Assembly (NCBI RefSeq): GCF_013820765.1
Contig: NZ_JABJVM010000011.1
Location: forward strand, 44,038-108,037
Direction of reading: 5' to 3'
From: Paenilisteria rustica
GTDB taxonomy: Bacteria > Bacillota > Bacilli > Lactobacillales > Listeriaceae
Length of the DNA stretch: 64,000 bases
The position numbers and the translations under genes were made by a program. The notes below the pieces were generated by a model. That model ran no database searches. It saw nothing but the letters and a program-made list of their open reading frames with translations, and was not told where the DNA came from. Each line of letters begins with the position of its first letter. Positions within the stretch are counted from its first letter, which is position 1. Below, piece after piece: positions 27,521 through 35,871 of the stretch.

Positions 27521-27536
27521 TGGCACGGAACTTGCA
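27521..27536 (+). promoter_or_regulatory. sigma-54 (-24/-12) promoter of the PTS operon
   Basis: TGGCAC-GGAAC-TTGCA matches the RpoN consensus TGGCAC-N5-TTGCW exactly. It is 51 bases before the IIB gene and directly behind a gene for a sigma-54 activator. Confidence 0.9.
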
Positions 27537-27586
27537 TTTATAAGAGTGAGGGTTAAGAAATAGCGTTTTAGGGAGGATGAATCGAA

Positions 27587-27895
27587 GTGAAAACAATCAT
27601 GTTAGTTTGTTCCGCGGGTATGTCAACCAGTTTGCTAGTTACAAAGATGGAGAAGGCGGCAGAAGACAAAAATCTCGAAGCCAAAATTTTTGCAGTATCA
27701 GAAGCGGAGGCGCCAGATAATATTGAGAAAATCGACGTCTTACTATTAGGACCACAAGTTAGGTTCCTAGAAAGCAAATTCAAGAAAAAACTAGAACCAC
27801 TTGGAAAACCCGTCGCAGTCATTAACAGTATCGATTACGGGATGATGAACGGCGAAAAAGTTTTAGACCAAGCACTAACTTTACTTGGGGAATAA
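27587..27895 (+). CDS. PTS lactose/cellobiose-family IIB component
   Basis: The 102-residue cytoplasmic phosphocarrier takes phosphate from IIA and passes it to the sugar bound by IIC. The phospho-cysteine loop is MLVCSAGMSTS near the N terminus, and the GPQVRF segment and final helix are typical. It starts with GTG after GGGAGGATG; no other start precedes the motif. It is the first gene of the sigma-54-driven unit with IIC and IIA, and resembles lichenan/cellobiose IIB (LicB) proteins. Substrate specificity cannot be read directly. Confidence 0.92.
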   Translation: MKTIMLVCSAGMSTSLLVTKMEKAAEDKNLEAKIFAVSEAEAPDNIEKIDVLLLGPQVRFLESKFKKKLEPLGKPVAVINSIDYGMMNGEKVLDQALTLLGE

Positions 27896-27971
27896 GCGGT
27901 ACATTGTGACTGCTTAAATATAGGAGGGGGCAAACGTCTCGTCCAAAATAAAATTATTGGGGGAAATACAA

Positions 27972-29252
27972 ATGAATGGTTTTATCGCATTTATGGAAAA
28001 ATACTTTATTCCTTATGCAGCCAAAGTCGGTGGGCAGCGTCATCTAGTTGCTATCCGTGATGGTTTCATTTCAACAATGCCATTAATGATCTTGGGGTCA
28101 TTAGGGACATTAATCAACAACTTACCAATCCAAGCTTACCAAGACTTCATGAATAACTTATTTGGGGAAGCGCTTTGGAAATCTTTTGGGGGAAATATTT
28201 GGAACGGTACTTTCGCGATTCTAGCACTTTTAACTGCTTTTACTGTAGCTTATAACCTAGCGAAATCATATGATAAAGATGCTTTATCAAGTGGTGTTGT
28301 ATCTGTTTCTTCTTTCTTTGCCATTGGTGGTTTAACTGGACTTAGCTCATCAGGACTATTTTTAGCTCTTATTGTAGCTTTGCTTTCAACAGAATTATTC
28401 ACACGCTTAAGTGGAAATCAAAAACTTATTATCAAGATGCCAGACGGTGTTCCACCAGCGGTATCTAGATCATTCGCAGCACTTTTCCCAGCGATGATTA
28501 CAGTAAGTATTTTCGCAATGTTTACAACGATCCTTTTTGGACTTGGGGTAAAAGATATCGTTGGCGAATTCTACAAATTAATCCAAGAACCGTTCATGGG
28601 TCTTGCGAATACATTGCCAGCAGCGCTATTACTTGCATTTATTTCTTCATTCCTATGGTTCTTCGGACTTCACGGTGCGAACATTATCGAGCCATTCATG
28701 CAAACAATCAACGTTGATGCGATCGCTAAAAACGTTATCGCAATCAACCATGGTTTAGAAGCTCCTTATATCGTTAACAAACCTTTCTTTGACTCTTTCG
28801 TCAACTTAGGTGGTACTGGTGCAACGATTGCAATCATTATTTCGGTATTCCTATTTGGTCGCCGCAATAAGCAATACGTTACTGTATCAGGACTAGCTTC
28901 AGCTCCTGGACTATTCAACATCAACGAACCATTAATGTTTGGTCTACCGATTGTGTTAAATCCAATCCTATTCGTACCTTACATCTTGGCTCCACTAGTG
29001 CTTGTAACAATCGCTTACTTCGCGACATCATGGGGAATGGTACCAGCAGCAACAATCGTAACACCTTGGACAACACCACCGATTATTGGTGGGGTACTCG
29101 CAACACAAAGTTGGACAGGTGGAGTTCTAGCCGCAGTCAATATCGCTGTCGCCGTACTCATCTACGCACCATTTATTAAAGTAGCAGAAATTCAAGAAAT
29201 TCGTCGTGAAAAAGCAGCCGCAGCCGGCGAACCGACTGAAGATAACTTTTGA
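27972..29252 (+). CDS. PTS lactose/cellobiose-family IIC permease
   Basis: The 426-residue integral membrane protein is the sugar channel of the PTS. About ten hydrophobic segments are visible. Diagnostic features are the N-terminal MNGFIAFMEKYFIPYAAKVG, the FFGLHGANIIEPFMQ region, and the INEPLMFGLPIVLNP loop shared by CelB/LicC-type permeases. ATG 27972 is used because GGGGGA lies seven bases upstream; an in-frame TTG 15 bases earlier is less likely. The structured repeat pair starts three bases after the stop. Confidence 0.93.
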   Translation: MNGFIAFMEKYFIPYAAKVGGQRHLVAIRDGFISTMPLMILGSLGTLINNLPIQAYQDFMNNLFGEALWKSFGGNIWNGTFAILALLTAFTVAYNLAKSYDKDALSSGVVSVSSFFAIGGLTGLSSSGLFLALIVALLSTELFTRLSGNQKLIIKMPDGVPPAVSRSFAALFPAMITVSIFAMFTTILFGLGVKDIVGEFYKLIQEPFMGLANTLPAALLLAFISSFLWFFGLHGANIIEPFMQTINVDAIAKNVIAINHGLEAPYIVNKPFFDSFVNLGGTGATIAIIISVFLFGRRNKQYVTVSGLASAPGLFNINEPLMFGLPIVLNPILFVPYILAPLVLVTIAYFATSWGMVPAATIVTPWTTPPIIGGVLATQSWTGGVLAAVNIAVAVLIYAPFIKVAEIQEIRREKAAAAGEPTEDNF

Positions 29253-29254
29253 TT

Positions 29255-29376
29255 AGAAGTGCTGACCACGCCCGTTAGCTCCGAAAGAAACTGGAACAGG
29301 CGTAATAAAATCCCGTAATTGGATTTTAAGGAGGCTGTGAAGTTTCCGAGGAGCTGGCGTGAGGAAGCCGGACAAT
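29255..29376 (+). ncRNA. structured repeat element, copy 1
   Basis: This unit of about 122 bases begins AGAAGTGCTGACC and ends GAGGAAGCCGGAC. Two stacked outer stems are visible: ACGCC (29268-29272) with GGCGT (29356-29360), and AGCTCC (29277-29282) with GGAGCT (29350-29355). An inner hairpin region precedes GGAGGC. The paired bases differ from copy 2 but remain complementary. I do not recognise a named RNA family. It may act as RNA between IIC and IIA or be a DNA-level mobile repeat. Confidence 0.55.
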
Positions 29377-29377
29377 G

Positions 29378-29500
29378 AGAAGTGCTGACCACACCGTTTA
29401 GCTTCGAAAGAAATTGTTAGAGGGCGCAGAAAAAGTCCTCTCTGACTTTTACGGAGGCCACGAAATTTCCGAGAAGCTGGTGTGAGGAAGCCGGACAAAG
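29378..29500 (+). ncRNA. structured repeat element, copy 2
   Basis: This is a tandem copy of the preceding unit with the same ends. The outer stems are ACACC (29391-29395) with GGTGT (29479-29483), and AGCTTC (29400-29405) with GAAGCT (29473-29478). An inner hairpin is formed by AAAAGTC/GACTTTT. Compensatory changes relative to copy 1 and to the copy near 58.5 kb support a conserved fold. Confidence 0.55.
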
Positions 29501-29609
29501 AACAAAATGGATTACATGTTCACTTTGTTCACATGCATATGGAGGCTCTAGGTAAGCAAAGAACGCTTACTAAAAGGCTCAACAAATACACGCAAGGATG
29601 TGGAACTTA

Positions 29610-29915
29610 ATGGAAGAACTAGAATTGACAATTATGAATCTAATCATGTTTGGTGGTAACGCAAAAAGCGATGCCATGCTAGCAATCGATGCAGCTAAAA
29701 AAGGTGACTTTGCTTTAGCCGATGAACAAATCCAAAAAGCAGAACAATCACTACTTGAAGCACATCATTCCCAAACAAAACTAATTCAAGGTGAAGCTCG
29801 CGGCGAGAAGACAGAAGTTTCTTTACTTCTAGTTCACGCGCAAGATCACTTGATGAACGCTATTACTTTCAAAGATTTAGCAATCGAAATTGTAGAGTTA
29901 TATCGCGTTAAATAA
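29610..29915 (+). CDS. PTS lactose/cellobiose-family IIA component
   Basis: This 101-residue three-helix phosphocarrier receives phosphate from HPr. The sequence MEELELTIMNLIMFGGNAKS and the histidine-bearing LLLVHAQDHLM helix (phospho-His) are characteristic of LacF/CelC/LicA proteins. ATG 29610 is preferred over ATG 29598 because AAGGA at 29594-29598 can only serve the later one and family members begin there. It is the last PTS gene before a strong terminator, but is separated from IIC by 357 bases holding the structured repeats. Confidence 0.9.
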   Translation: MEELELTIMNLIMFGGNAKSDAMLAIDAAKKGDFALADEQIQKAEQSLLEAHHSQTKLIQGEARGEKTEVSLLLVHAQDHLMNAITFKDLAIEIVELYRVK

Positions 29916-29920
29916 TTATA

Positions 29921-29956
29921 AAAATGGGGGTGAGGATTTTTCCTCATCCCCATTTT
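29921..29956 (+). terminator. terminator of the PTS operon
   Basis: AAAATGGGGGTGAGGA pairs with TCCTCATCCCCATTTT over a very small T-rich loop. It is a strong hairpin with one bulge. Confidence 0.9.
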
Positions 29957-29986
29957 AAATATATGTAGAGAGGAAGTTTACTTATT

Positions 29987-31072
29987 ATGAGAAAATTAGG
30001 TATTTCAGTATTCCCGCAACATGCGCCACTAGAGGACTCGTTAAATTACATCGAGACTGCCGCAAAATATGGTTTTAGTCGTATTTTCACATGTTTAATT
30101 TCAGCGAATGACGAAGAAGAGTTTGCAAAATTAGAAACGATTTGCCAAACAGCAAATAAGTTGGGCTATGAAGTTATTGCTGATGTGGACCCTGGCGTTT
30201 TTGCTTCACTAAACCTGACATATCAGGACTTAGGACGTTTTAAAGAATTAGGATTATCCGGTCTGCGTTTAGATTTAGGTTTTTCTGGTGCGGAAGAAGC
30301 GGCGATGTCTTTTGACGATAATGATTTGCAAATCGAACTAAACATCTCTAATGGAACGAAATACGTGGATAATATCTTGTCATATCAAGCCAATACGGCA
30401 AATATTATCGGTTGTCATAACTTCTATCCGCGTCGTTATACAGCGCTTTCTCGCGAACATTTCCTTCGCACAAGCGCCCAATTCAAAAAATATAACTTGC
30501 GGACAGCAGCTTTCGTATCTTCCAACGCAGGGAAATTTGGACCATGGTTTGTTGTAGATGGCGGACTTCCAACATTAGAGGAGCACCGCGGTATGTCGAT
30601 TACGGTTCAAGCAAAAGATCTATGGAACACGGGCTTGATCGATGACGTGATTATTGGCAACATGTACGCGTCCGAAGAAGAATTAAAAGCGCTTGGCGAA
30701 CTCAACCGTAATGAACTTGAGCTTGCTGTAGAATTTTTAGATGGTGCAACAGACGTCGAAAAAGAAATCGTGACTACGCAAAAGCATTTCAATCGTGGCG
30801 ATGCTTCCGAATACGTATTGCGTTCAACCATGACGCGTGTTAACTTTAAACAACATGATTTCCCAGCGCATGATACGGACACAATCGAACTTGGTGACGT
30901 AACCATTGATAACAACGGCTATGAACGCTATAAAGGCGAAATGCAAGTGGCCCTTCGCGAAATGGAGAACTCCGGCAACACGAATATCGTTGGTCGAGTG
31001 ATTCCAGAAGAACGCTATTTGCTAAAAACAATCCAATCATGGCAACATTTCCGTTTGAAAGAACATAAATAA
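29987..31072 (+). CDS. DUF871 / MupG-like TIM-barrel hydrolase
   Basis: The 361-residue protein starts MRKLGISVFPQHAPLEDSL, the hallmark of the DUF871 family. This includes MupG, a 6-phospho-N-acetylmuramidase that splits MurNAc-6P-GlcNAc in cell-wall recycling. The N-terminal 240 residues form a TIM barrel (LRLDLGFSG, NFYPRRYTALS), and the C-terminal part is a small cyclophilin-like domain. Placement behind a PTS suggests that it cleaves a phosphorylated disaccharide brought in by that transporter. Whether the substrate is MurNAc-derived or another 6-phospho-glycoside is not determined. It is flanked by terminators, so it is transcribed alone or by read-through. Confidence 0.85.
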   Translation: MRKLGISVFPQHAPLEDSLNYIETAAKYGFSRIFTCLISANDEEEFAKLETICQTANKLGYEVIADVDPGVFASLNLTYQDLGRFKELGLSGLRLDLGFSGAEEAAMSFDDNDLQIELNISNGTKYVDNILSYQANTANIIGCHNFYPRRYTALSREHFLRTSAQFKKYNLRTAAFVSSNAGKFGPWFVVDGGLPTLEEHRGMSITVQAKDLWNTGLIDDVIIGNMYASEEELKALGELNRNELELAVEFLDGATDVEKEIVTTQKHFNRGDASEYVLRSTMTRVNFKQHDFPAHDTDTIELGDVTIDNNGYERYKGEMQVALREMENSGNTNIVGRVIPEERYLLKTIQSWQHFRLKEHK

Positions 31073-31077
31073 GATAG

Positions 31078-31125
31078 AAAAATACAAGCCAAGTACTGTA
31101 AAAAGTGCTCTGGCTTGTATTTTTT
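31078..31125 (+). terminator. terminator after the MupG-like gene
   Basis: AAAAATACAAGCC pairs perfectly with GGCTTGTATTTTT, with a further AGTAC-type inner fold, ending in a T run. Confidence 0.9.
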
Positions 31126-31126
31126 A

Positions 31127-31155
31127 TTGCAGTCTTCAAACCTCCCATGTATAAT
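31127..31155 (+). promoter_or_regulatory. promoter of the YhgE/Pip-like gene
   Basis: TTGCAG and TATAAT are spaced by 17 bases. The start codon is 34 bases further on. The -35 overlaps the tail of the preceding terminator. Confidence 0.6.
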
Positions 31156-31188
31156 CGGACGTGAGGAAATATATGAGGGGTGTGAAGA

Positions 31189-33879
31189 ATGAAAAAAATC
31201 TGGGGTATTTTTATACTCGATTGGCGTCGGCTTTTTAAGGCTCCAATTGCTTTGACACTTGTACTTGCGCTCGTCATTTTGCCATCTCTGTATGCATGGT
31301 TTAATATCGAAGCGCTTTGGGATCCATATTCCAACACATCAGGGATCAAAGTCGCCGTTGTTATCGAGGACGAAGGCGCAGAAATTACGGTACCGGGAAA
31401 AAGTCCGCAAACAATTAATGTCGGCACACAACTCAAAGAGCAACTGAAGAAGAACGATTCGCTAGGCTGGACCTTCACAACAGAAGATAAGGCTAAAGAA
31501 GGTGTGAAAAAAGGGGATTACTACGCAGCTATTTTCATTCCGTCCGATTTTTCGAAAGATATCGTTTCGGTGGTAGGCGGGGATCCAACGAAGCCAACGA
31601 TCAATTATACGGTGAACGAGAAAATAAACGCGATTGCCCCGAAAATAACGGATAAAGGCGCGTCGACAATTGTTGACCAAATCAGCTCGGAATTCGTCGA
31701 TAAAGTCAGCAGTTCTGTTCTCTCAGAGCTTAACCAAGCAGGGATTGATCTGGAAAATGAGTTGCCAACTTTGCGCCATATCAAGGATAAAGTTTTCCAA
31801 GTGAAGCAGAGTATGCCACAGATTATCGAGATGGGCAAGCAGGCTGTTATTTTAGAAGGAAAGTTACCTGATTTGAAGGCAAAAGCGAACCAAGTGACGG
31901 AGCTAAATAAGAGTATGCCACAAATCGATGCGGCCGTACAAGACTTGTTACGCATCGAATCACAGTTACCGCAGCTCGATAAATTAGGTGAAGATATTCT
32001 TGTATTGCAACAGAAAATCCCAGAAATCAAGCGAATCGCGACGGACGTAAAAGCGGTCAATGCTAATTTTGGAACGATTCAAAAAACGGTCAATGATGCG
32101 CTGTCTGAATCCACGAAAGCGCTAGGCATCATTTCAGACGCAGAAAAAGCCCTGCCAACTGTCAAAAAGATTGCTGACGATGGTTCCAAATACGCGAATA
32201 AGGTGACCGATTTTACAAAGCAAGTCGATCAGTCCTTTCAAACGGTGGCCCCAGCGATTAAGCAAAACCTGATTTTGCTACAACAAGTCACGAATAACGT
32301 CTACGAGCTAACGGAAGCACTCAAAAATGGAAGTATCGATCCAGCCAAAGTCATCACAGTCATCGATCAAATCGATACCCAGCTAACGAGCGCCAATACG
32401 ATGCTGACGAAACAAATCGAGTTATTGACATCTTTAAATGAAACATTGCCAAACAAACCGCTAACAGGCTTTATAAGCGACCTAAAGGCAATGCAAGAGG
32501 ACTTAGTGACGCAGCAACAAACACTGGCAGAAATCGAAAAAATCATCCAATCAGGCGAAGAACCTAGCCAAGCCTTACTTGACCAATTAAACGCCGAGTC
32601 CAAGAAGGTGAGCGATGACTTAGCCACGATTATCAGTGAATATGATTCCAAGATTGTGCCAACCATCAACGCGGCACTAAAAGAAATCAGTGCAGATTTG
32701 GCAAAAAGTAGCGCGTTACTCGATGGGGCTAAAGCCAAGTTACCAGACATTGCATCAATTCTCCAAAACGCCAATCAAACACTCGTAACAAGCCAAACAT
32801 ACCTAAAAGAATTTCAGAAACGATTGCCAGAATTGCAACAAACGTTAAGCGATGCGACGGCATTCATCGATACGAAACTCGACACAGTAATTAGTGGTAT
32901 CAACACAGCCGCAGCCTTTTATAAGTCAGACTATCCAGACGTAAAAGCTAAAATCCACAAGGCAGGCGACTTCGTTCGAAACGATTTACCGACACTAGAA
33001 ACTGAAATAAATAACGCGGCAAAATTGATTGAGCAAAAGTTCCCAGAATTTGAAAAAGCCGTCAAAGTTGCAGCCGATTTATCTAGAACGGAGCTACCAC
33101 AATTCGAGCAAGCTATCAACAAAGCAGCGTCACGTATCAACGAATTCGACCAAAATTACGATATGCAGCAAATCATCGCTTTCCTCAGAAATGACGTTAA
33201 AAAAGATAGTGACTTTATCGCGCATCCAATCCAGCTAAAGGAGACAAAAGACTATCCAATTCCCAATTACGGATCAGCCAGCTCTCCATTCTATACAGCG
33301 CTGTGTTTGTGGGTTGGAGCCTTACTACTCATCTCACTATTACGCGTAGATGTCGAAGTACCACGAGGCATTTTCAATCACCATCATGTCTATTTTGGCA
33401 GATTGCTCACGTTCCTATCGATAGGTCTCGCGCAAGCTCTAATTGTCACACTAGGCAACATTTTTTTGCTTGGTGTATCCGTCGCAAGCCCAGTCTACCA
33501 CGTCCTGTTCAGCATGTTTATCAGCGTTGTCTTCATGATTATCGTTTACACACTTGTTTCGCTGTTCAACAACGTCGGAAAAGGAATCGCAATCATCCTA
33601 CTCGTCTTGCAGATATCAGGAGCAGGCGGGAACTTCCCGATTCAAGTGTCGCCGCCATTTTTCCAAGCGATCTATCCATTCCTACCATTCACTTACGCGG
33701 TGGGGCTGATTCGAGAAAGCGTCGGCGGTATATATTGGCCAAACGCAACACACGATATCATGATGCTCTCGATATTTGGCATTGTATTCATCTTACTTGG
33801 AATTCTACTGAAAAAACCATTAGACAAAATCATCCCTGGGCTCTCAGCGAAAGCTAAAAAAAGTAAATTAATTCACTAA
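31189..33879 (+). CDS. YhgE/Pip-family membrane protein
   Basis: The 896-residue protein has the YhgE/Pip architecture. An N-terminal transmembrane helix lies in KAPIALTLVLALVILPSLYAWFN, followed by the conserved family segment and a very long extracellular helical region (about residues 170-660) with repeated amphipathic patterns of coiled-coil type. At least five C-terminal membrane helices resemble ABC-2 permeases. Homologues include B. subtilis YhgE and lactococcal Pip, a phage receptor-like protein; some relatives sit with type VII secretion genes. Its role here is unknown; exporter or cell-surface structural roles are both possible. It has its own promoter and terminator. Confidence 0.88.
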   Translation: MKKIWGIFILDWRRLFKAPIALTLVLALVILPSLYAWFNIEALWDPYSNTSGIKVAVVIEDEGAEITVPGKSPQTINVGTQLKEQLKKNDSLGWTFTTEDKAKEGVKKGDYYAAIFIPSDFSKDIVSVVGGDPTKPTINYTVNEKINAIAPKITDKGASTIVDQISSEFVDKVSSSVLSELNQAGIDLENELPTLRHIKDKVFQVKQSMPQIIEMGKQAVILEGKLPDLKAKANQVTELNKSMPQIDAAVQDLLRIESQLPQLDKLGEDILVLQQKIPEIKRIATDVKAVNANFGTIQKTVNDALSESTKALGIISDAEKALPTVKKIADDGSKYANKVTDFTKQVDQSFQTVAPAIKQNLILLQQVTNNVYELTEALKNGSIDPAKVITVIDQIDTQLTSANTMLTKQIELLTSLNETLPNKPLTGFISDLKAMQEDLVTQQQTLAEIEKIIQSGEEPSQALLDQLNAESKKVSDDLATIISEYDSKIVPTINAALKEISADLAKSSALLDGAKAKLPDIASILQNANQTLVTSQTYLKEFQKRLPELQQTLSDATAFIDTKLDTVISGINTAAAFYKSDYPDVKAKIHKAGDFVRNDLPTLETEINNAAKLIEQKFPEFEKAVKVAADLSRTELPQFEQAINKAASRINEFDQNYDMQQIIAFLRNDVKKDSDFIAHPIQLKETKDYPIPNYGSASSPFYTALCLWVGALLLISLLRVDVEVPRGIFNHHHVYFGRLLTFLSIGLAQALIVTLGNIFLLGVSVASPVYHVLFSMFISVVFMIIVYTLVSLFNNVGKGIAIILLVLQISGAGGNFPIQVSPPFFQAIYPFLPFTYAVGLIRESVGGIYWPNATHDIMMLSIFGIVFILLGILLKKPLDKIIPGLSAKAKKSKLIH

Positions 33880-33891
33880 TAAGGAAATATG

Positions 33892-33924
33892 AAAAGGATC
33901 TGGTAATAAAACCAGATCCTTTTT
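33892..33924 (+). terminator. terminator of the YhgE-like gene
   Basis: AAAAGGATCTGGT pairs perfectly with ACCAGATCCTTTT around a 6-base loop, then T residues. Confidence 0.92.
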
Positions 33925-34124
33925 CGTCGTATAAACCACCAGAAGTAACATGAAAGAAACTATTTTGTAACATTGCGGTAAAAAAAGGTGATTAACGCTT
34001 TATTTATGACATAAAAAACGCTATAATGAAATGGTGAAATAAAGTTACATTTCTGTTTCTATAGTAAAATATTTCACATCTAGTATATGTGGAATGAGAA
34101 CAGTTTCGTATTTCAACTAAAAAT

Positions 34125-34197
34125 GTCCTGAGAGGGAATCGAACCCACGACCTACAGCTTAGGAGGCTGTCGCTCTATCCTACTGAGCTATCAGGAC
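34125..34197 (-). tRNA. tRNA-Arg (CCT)
   Basis: The reverse complement folds into a 73-base cloverleaf. The acceptor GTCCTGA/TCAGGAC, D arm GCTC..GAGC, anticodon arm ACAGC-CTCCTAA-GCTGT with anticodon CCT, and T loop TTCGATT are all visible. The T stem has one mismatch. The CCA end is not encoded; a T run follows. It reads the rare arginine codon AGG. It lies alone between the YhgE-like gene and a lipoprotein. Confidence 0.95.
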
Positions 34198-34287
34198 ACG
34201 ATGGAATTTGCCAACTTTATCATTTTAACATAAAACAGAGGCGGGGAGCAATCTGTTTGCAAAAATCAAAAGAGAGGAAGGGACAGA

Positions 34288-35346
34288 TTGAAGAAATTAA
34301 TACCAGTATTTATAGGAGTAATAATTCTAGTCGGATTAGCAGCATGTGGCAAAGAAGGCATAGACAAGGTTCTGAGCGACAATTCACTGACCGTGATACA
34401 AAATGTGAAAACAGATTTAAAAGACTATCAGCTAGCGTATGTGAAGGATGACGACGATACAACAGGTGTGCTCGAGTACTACAAAGATACGAATGGAAAA
34501 GATATTTCGAATATACAACTGGACTCCGCACTTAAAACGAAAGATTCCAAAGTGAAAATAAACCTTATGAATGGCGTGGATGGCTTAATCGCAATGGTTG
34601 AGATTAAAGATGCCACCCTCGCAAAAGAAGCAACGGAACTTGTTTTGCTCGACAGTAATAAAGAAGTAGACGAAGCAATTGGTGTTTCGCTAACCAATAA
34701 AAGTACGGCAGAAGGTGGGAAAACAGTCGCAATCGTCGCGATTCCCTCACTGGATCCAAAAATAGCGAGTGGACTAAAACGCATCGAGTTACGTAATGAT
34801 GCCAATAAAAGCTTGTACCAAAACGATTTAAATCCAAGTAAAATAAAAGCTCAGGCACCATCAGAGCGCGCGAAGAAGAACTCCTTTTTCCCAGCAGTTA
34901 ATAAATACATCACGGATAAAGAATGGAAAGTGGTAAGTAGCGCCACACAAAAAAAACAAATCTACACAGCGATTTTACGCGATAAAGAAGGGGTCTATCA
35001 TTTAGCTGAATTCACCTATCCAGATAATAAACTGGCTGTGAAGGAAACCTCTAAAAATGATAACCCGCAACTAGATAATGATGTGTCGTTACTGCAACTA
35101 CAAGGTGACAAAAACCAGTACATCGGGGTTGTTGCTGAGTTAGAAACGATTGTTAACAAGGGCGCGACGGTTGTTTTAAAATCAACGGACGGGAAAGAAT
35201 ATCAGCAGCCTCTCCACAGGGGATACAATGATAGAAACGCCTTGATTCAACTGACAAAGAAAACTGAAATGACAATTGATACGATTTCTTCTGTGTCCAT
35301 CCAAGACGATGATGGAAAAGAACTTTATACGATGGAACTAAATTAA
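34288..35346 (+). CDS. lipoprotein of unknown function
   Basis: The precursor has 352 residues. The signal sequence ends in the lipobox LAAC (GVIILVGLAACGKEG), so the mature protein should be lipid-anchored at Cys 20 outside the membrane. The rest is hydrophilic and beta-rich, with three loosely similar segments containing short charged loops (DKEWKVVSSATQ, DNDVSLLQL). No enzyme motif is seen. The start is TTG with AGGAAGGGA nearby; no ATG lies in a suitable place. It is alone between the tRNA and a repeat-rich gap. Confidence 0.8.
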   Translation: MKKLIPVFIGVIILVGLAACGKEGIDKVLSDNSLTVIQNVKTDLKDYQLAYVKDDDDTTGVLEYYKDTNGKDISNIQLDSALKTKDSKVKINLMNGVDGLIAMVEIKDATLAKEATELVLLDSNKEVDEAIGVSLTNKSTAEGGKTVAIVAIPSLDPKIASGLKRIELRNDANKSLYQNDLNPSKIKAQAPSERAKKNSFFPAVNKYITDKEWKVVSSATQKKQIYTAILRDKEGVYHLAEFTYPDNKLAVKETSKNDNPQLDNDVSLLQLQGDKNQYIGVVAELETIVNKGATVVLKSTDGKEYQQPLHRGYNDRNALIQLTKKTEMTIDTISSVSIQDDDGKELYTMELN

Positions 35347-35349
35347 GCG

Positions 35350-35652
35350 AAAAGATGAGGATGGGACATAACCCAGATAAATCGGCGACAAGCGTTCGCA
35401 TTCAGGGGATTTGGCGGACTTCCGGCTCTTCTACACTGCGTTTCGCATAACTTCTCACATGGTCGGGGAAACTACTCCCTCCCTGTTTTCAGTCATCACA
35501 TACACCAGTATGCGCAGCTCTCCGGCTTCCACCAAATCCCCTGAATACAAACGCTTTCGCTCGATTTGTTTAAAGCAGAATTTTTCGCCCTACCCGAAGA
35601 AATGGGAGGGCGCTTTTGCCTTATCTTGAGTTTTGTCTCAACCTCATCTTTT
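35350..35652. repeat. outer inverted repeat enclosing palindromic element copy B
   Basis: AAAAGATGAGG (35350-35360) pairs with CCTCATCTTTT (35642-35652). The match continues imperfectly inward (GGGACATAAC against GTTTTGTCTC). The arms lie directly behind the lipoprotein stop and are followed by TTATTTT, as expected of a terminator stem pushed apart by about 260 inserted bases. Confidence 0.5.
35379..35568. repeat. palindromic dispersed element, copy B
   Basis: Left arm 35379-35425 (AAATCGGCGACAAGCG, then GCATTCAGGGG, then CCGGC) and right arm 35522-35567 form an imperfect 46-base inverted repeat. They correspond to the right and left arms of copy A (22348-22468), so the element is in opposite orientation. 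The centre is about 95 bases longer than in copy A and has a CTGCG/CGCAG stem. No gene is present in the surrounding 525-base gap. Confidence 0.75.
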
Positions 35653-35871
35653 CTTATTTTGCTGAGTTACAAAAGTGTAAGTTTAGAGTATGATAATGTA
35701 ATATAACTAACATGTGGATTAGCGAACAATGATATATACTTAACGACGTAATGTTTTATACAGTTCAGGTTTTTGTTATGAAAAGAGGGTAATAAAAAAG
35801 GAAGTAGTTCGCAAGTGCGTATGGCATCTATGAGTTTGTGACATCTTAATTTAACGAAAAGGAGCAAGTAG

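Noticed and set aside
29253..29498. 81-codon minus-strand frame between PTS IIC and IIA
   Set aside because: It coincides with the tandem structured repeats, and its repeated peptide pattern merely mirrors the DNA repeat.
29255..29500. CRISPR-like or simple tandem repeat
   Set aside because: There are only two units of 122 bases with no uniform spacers, and complementary stems within each unit; it is not a CRISPR array. No CRISPR array was seen anywhere in the window.
30846..31478. 210-codon minus-strand frame across the 3' end of the MupG-like gene and the start of the YhgE-like gene
   Set aside because: It overlaps two well-supported genes and a terminator, and its translation has no coherent domain.
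33303..33857. 184-codon plus-strand frame inside the YhgE-like gene
   Set aside because: It is an alternative frame of the C-terminal membrane domain, rich in His/Arg/Cys, with no start signal.
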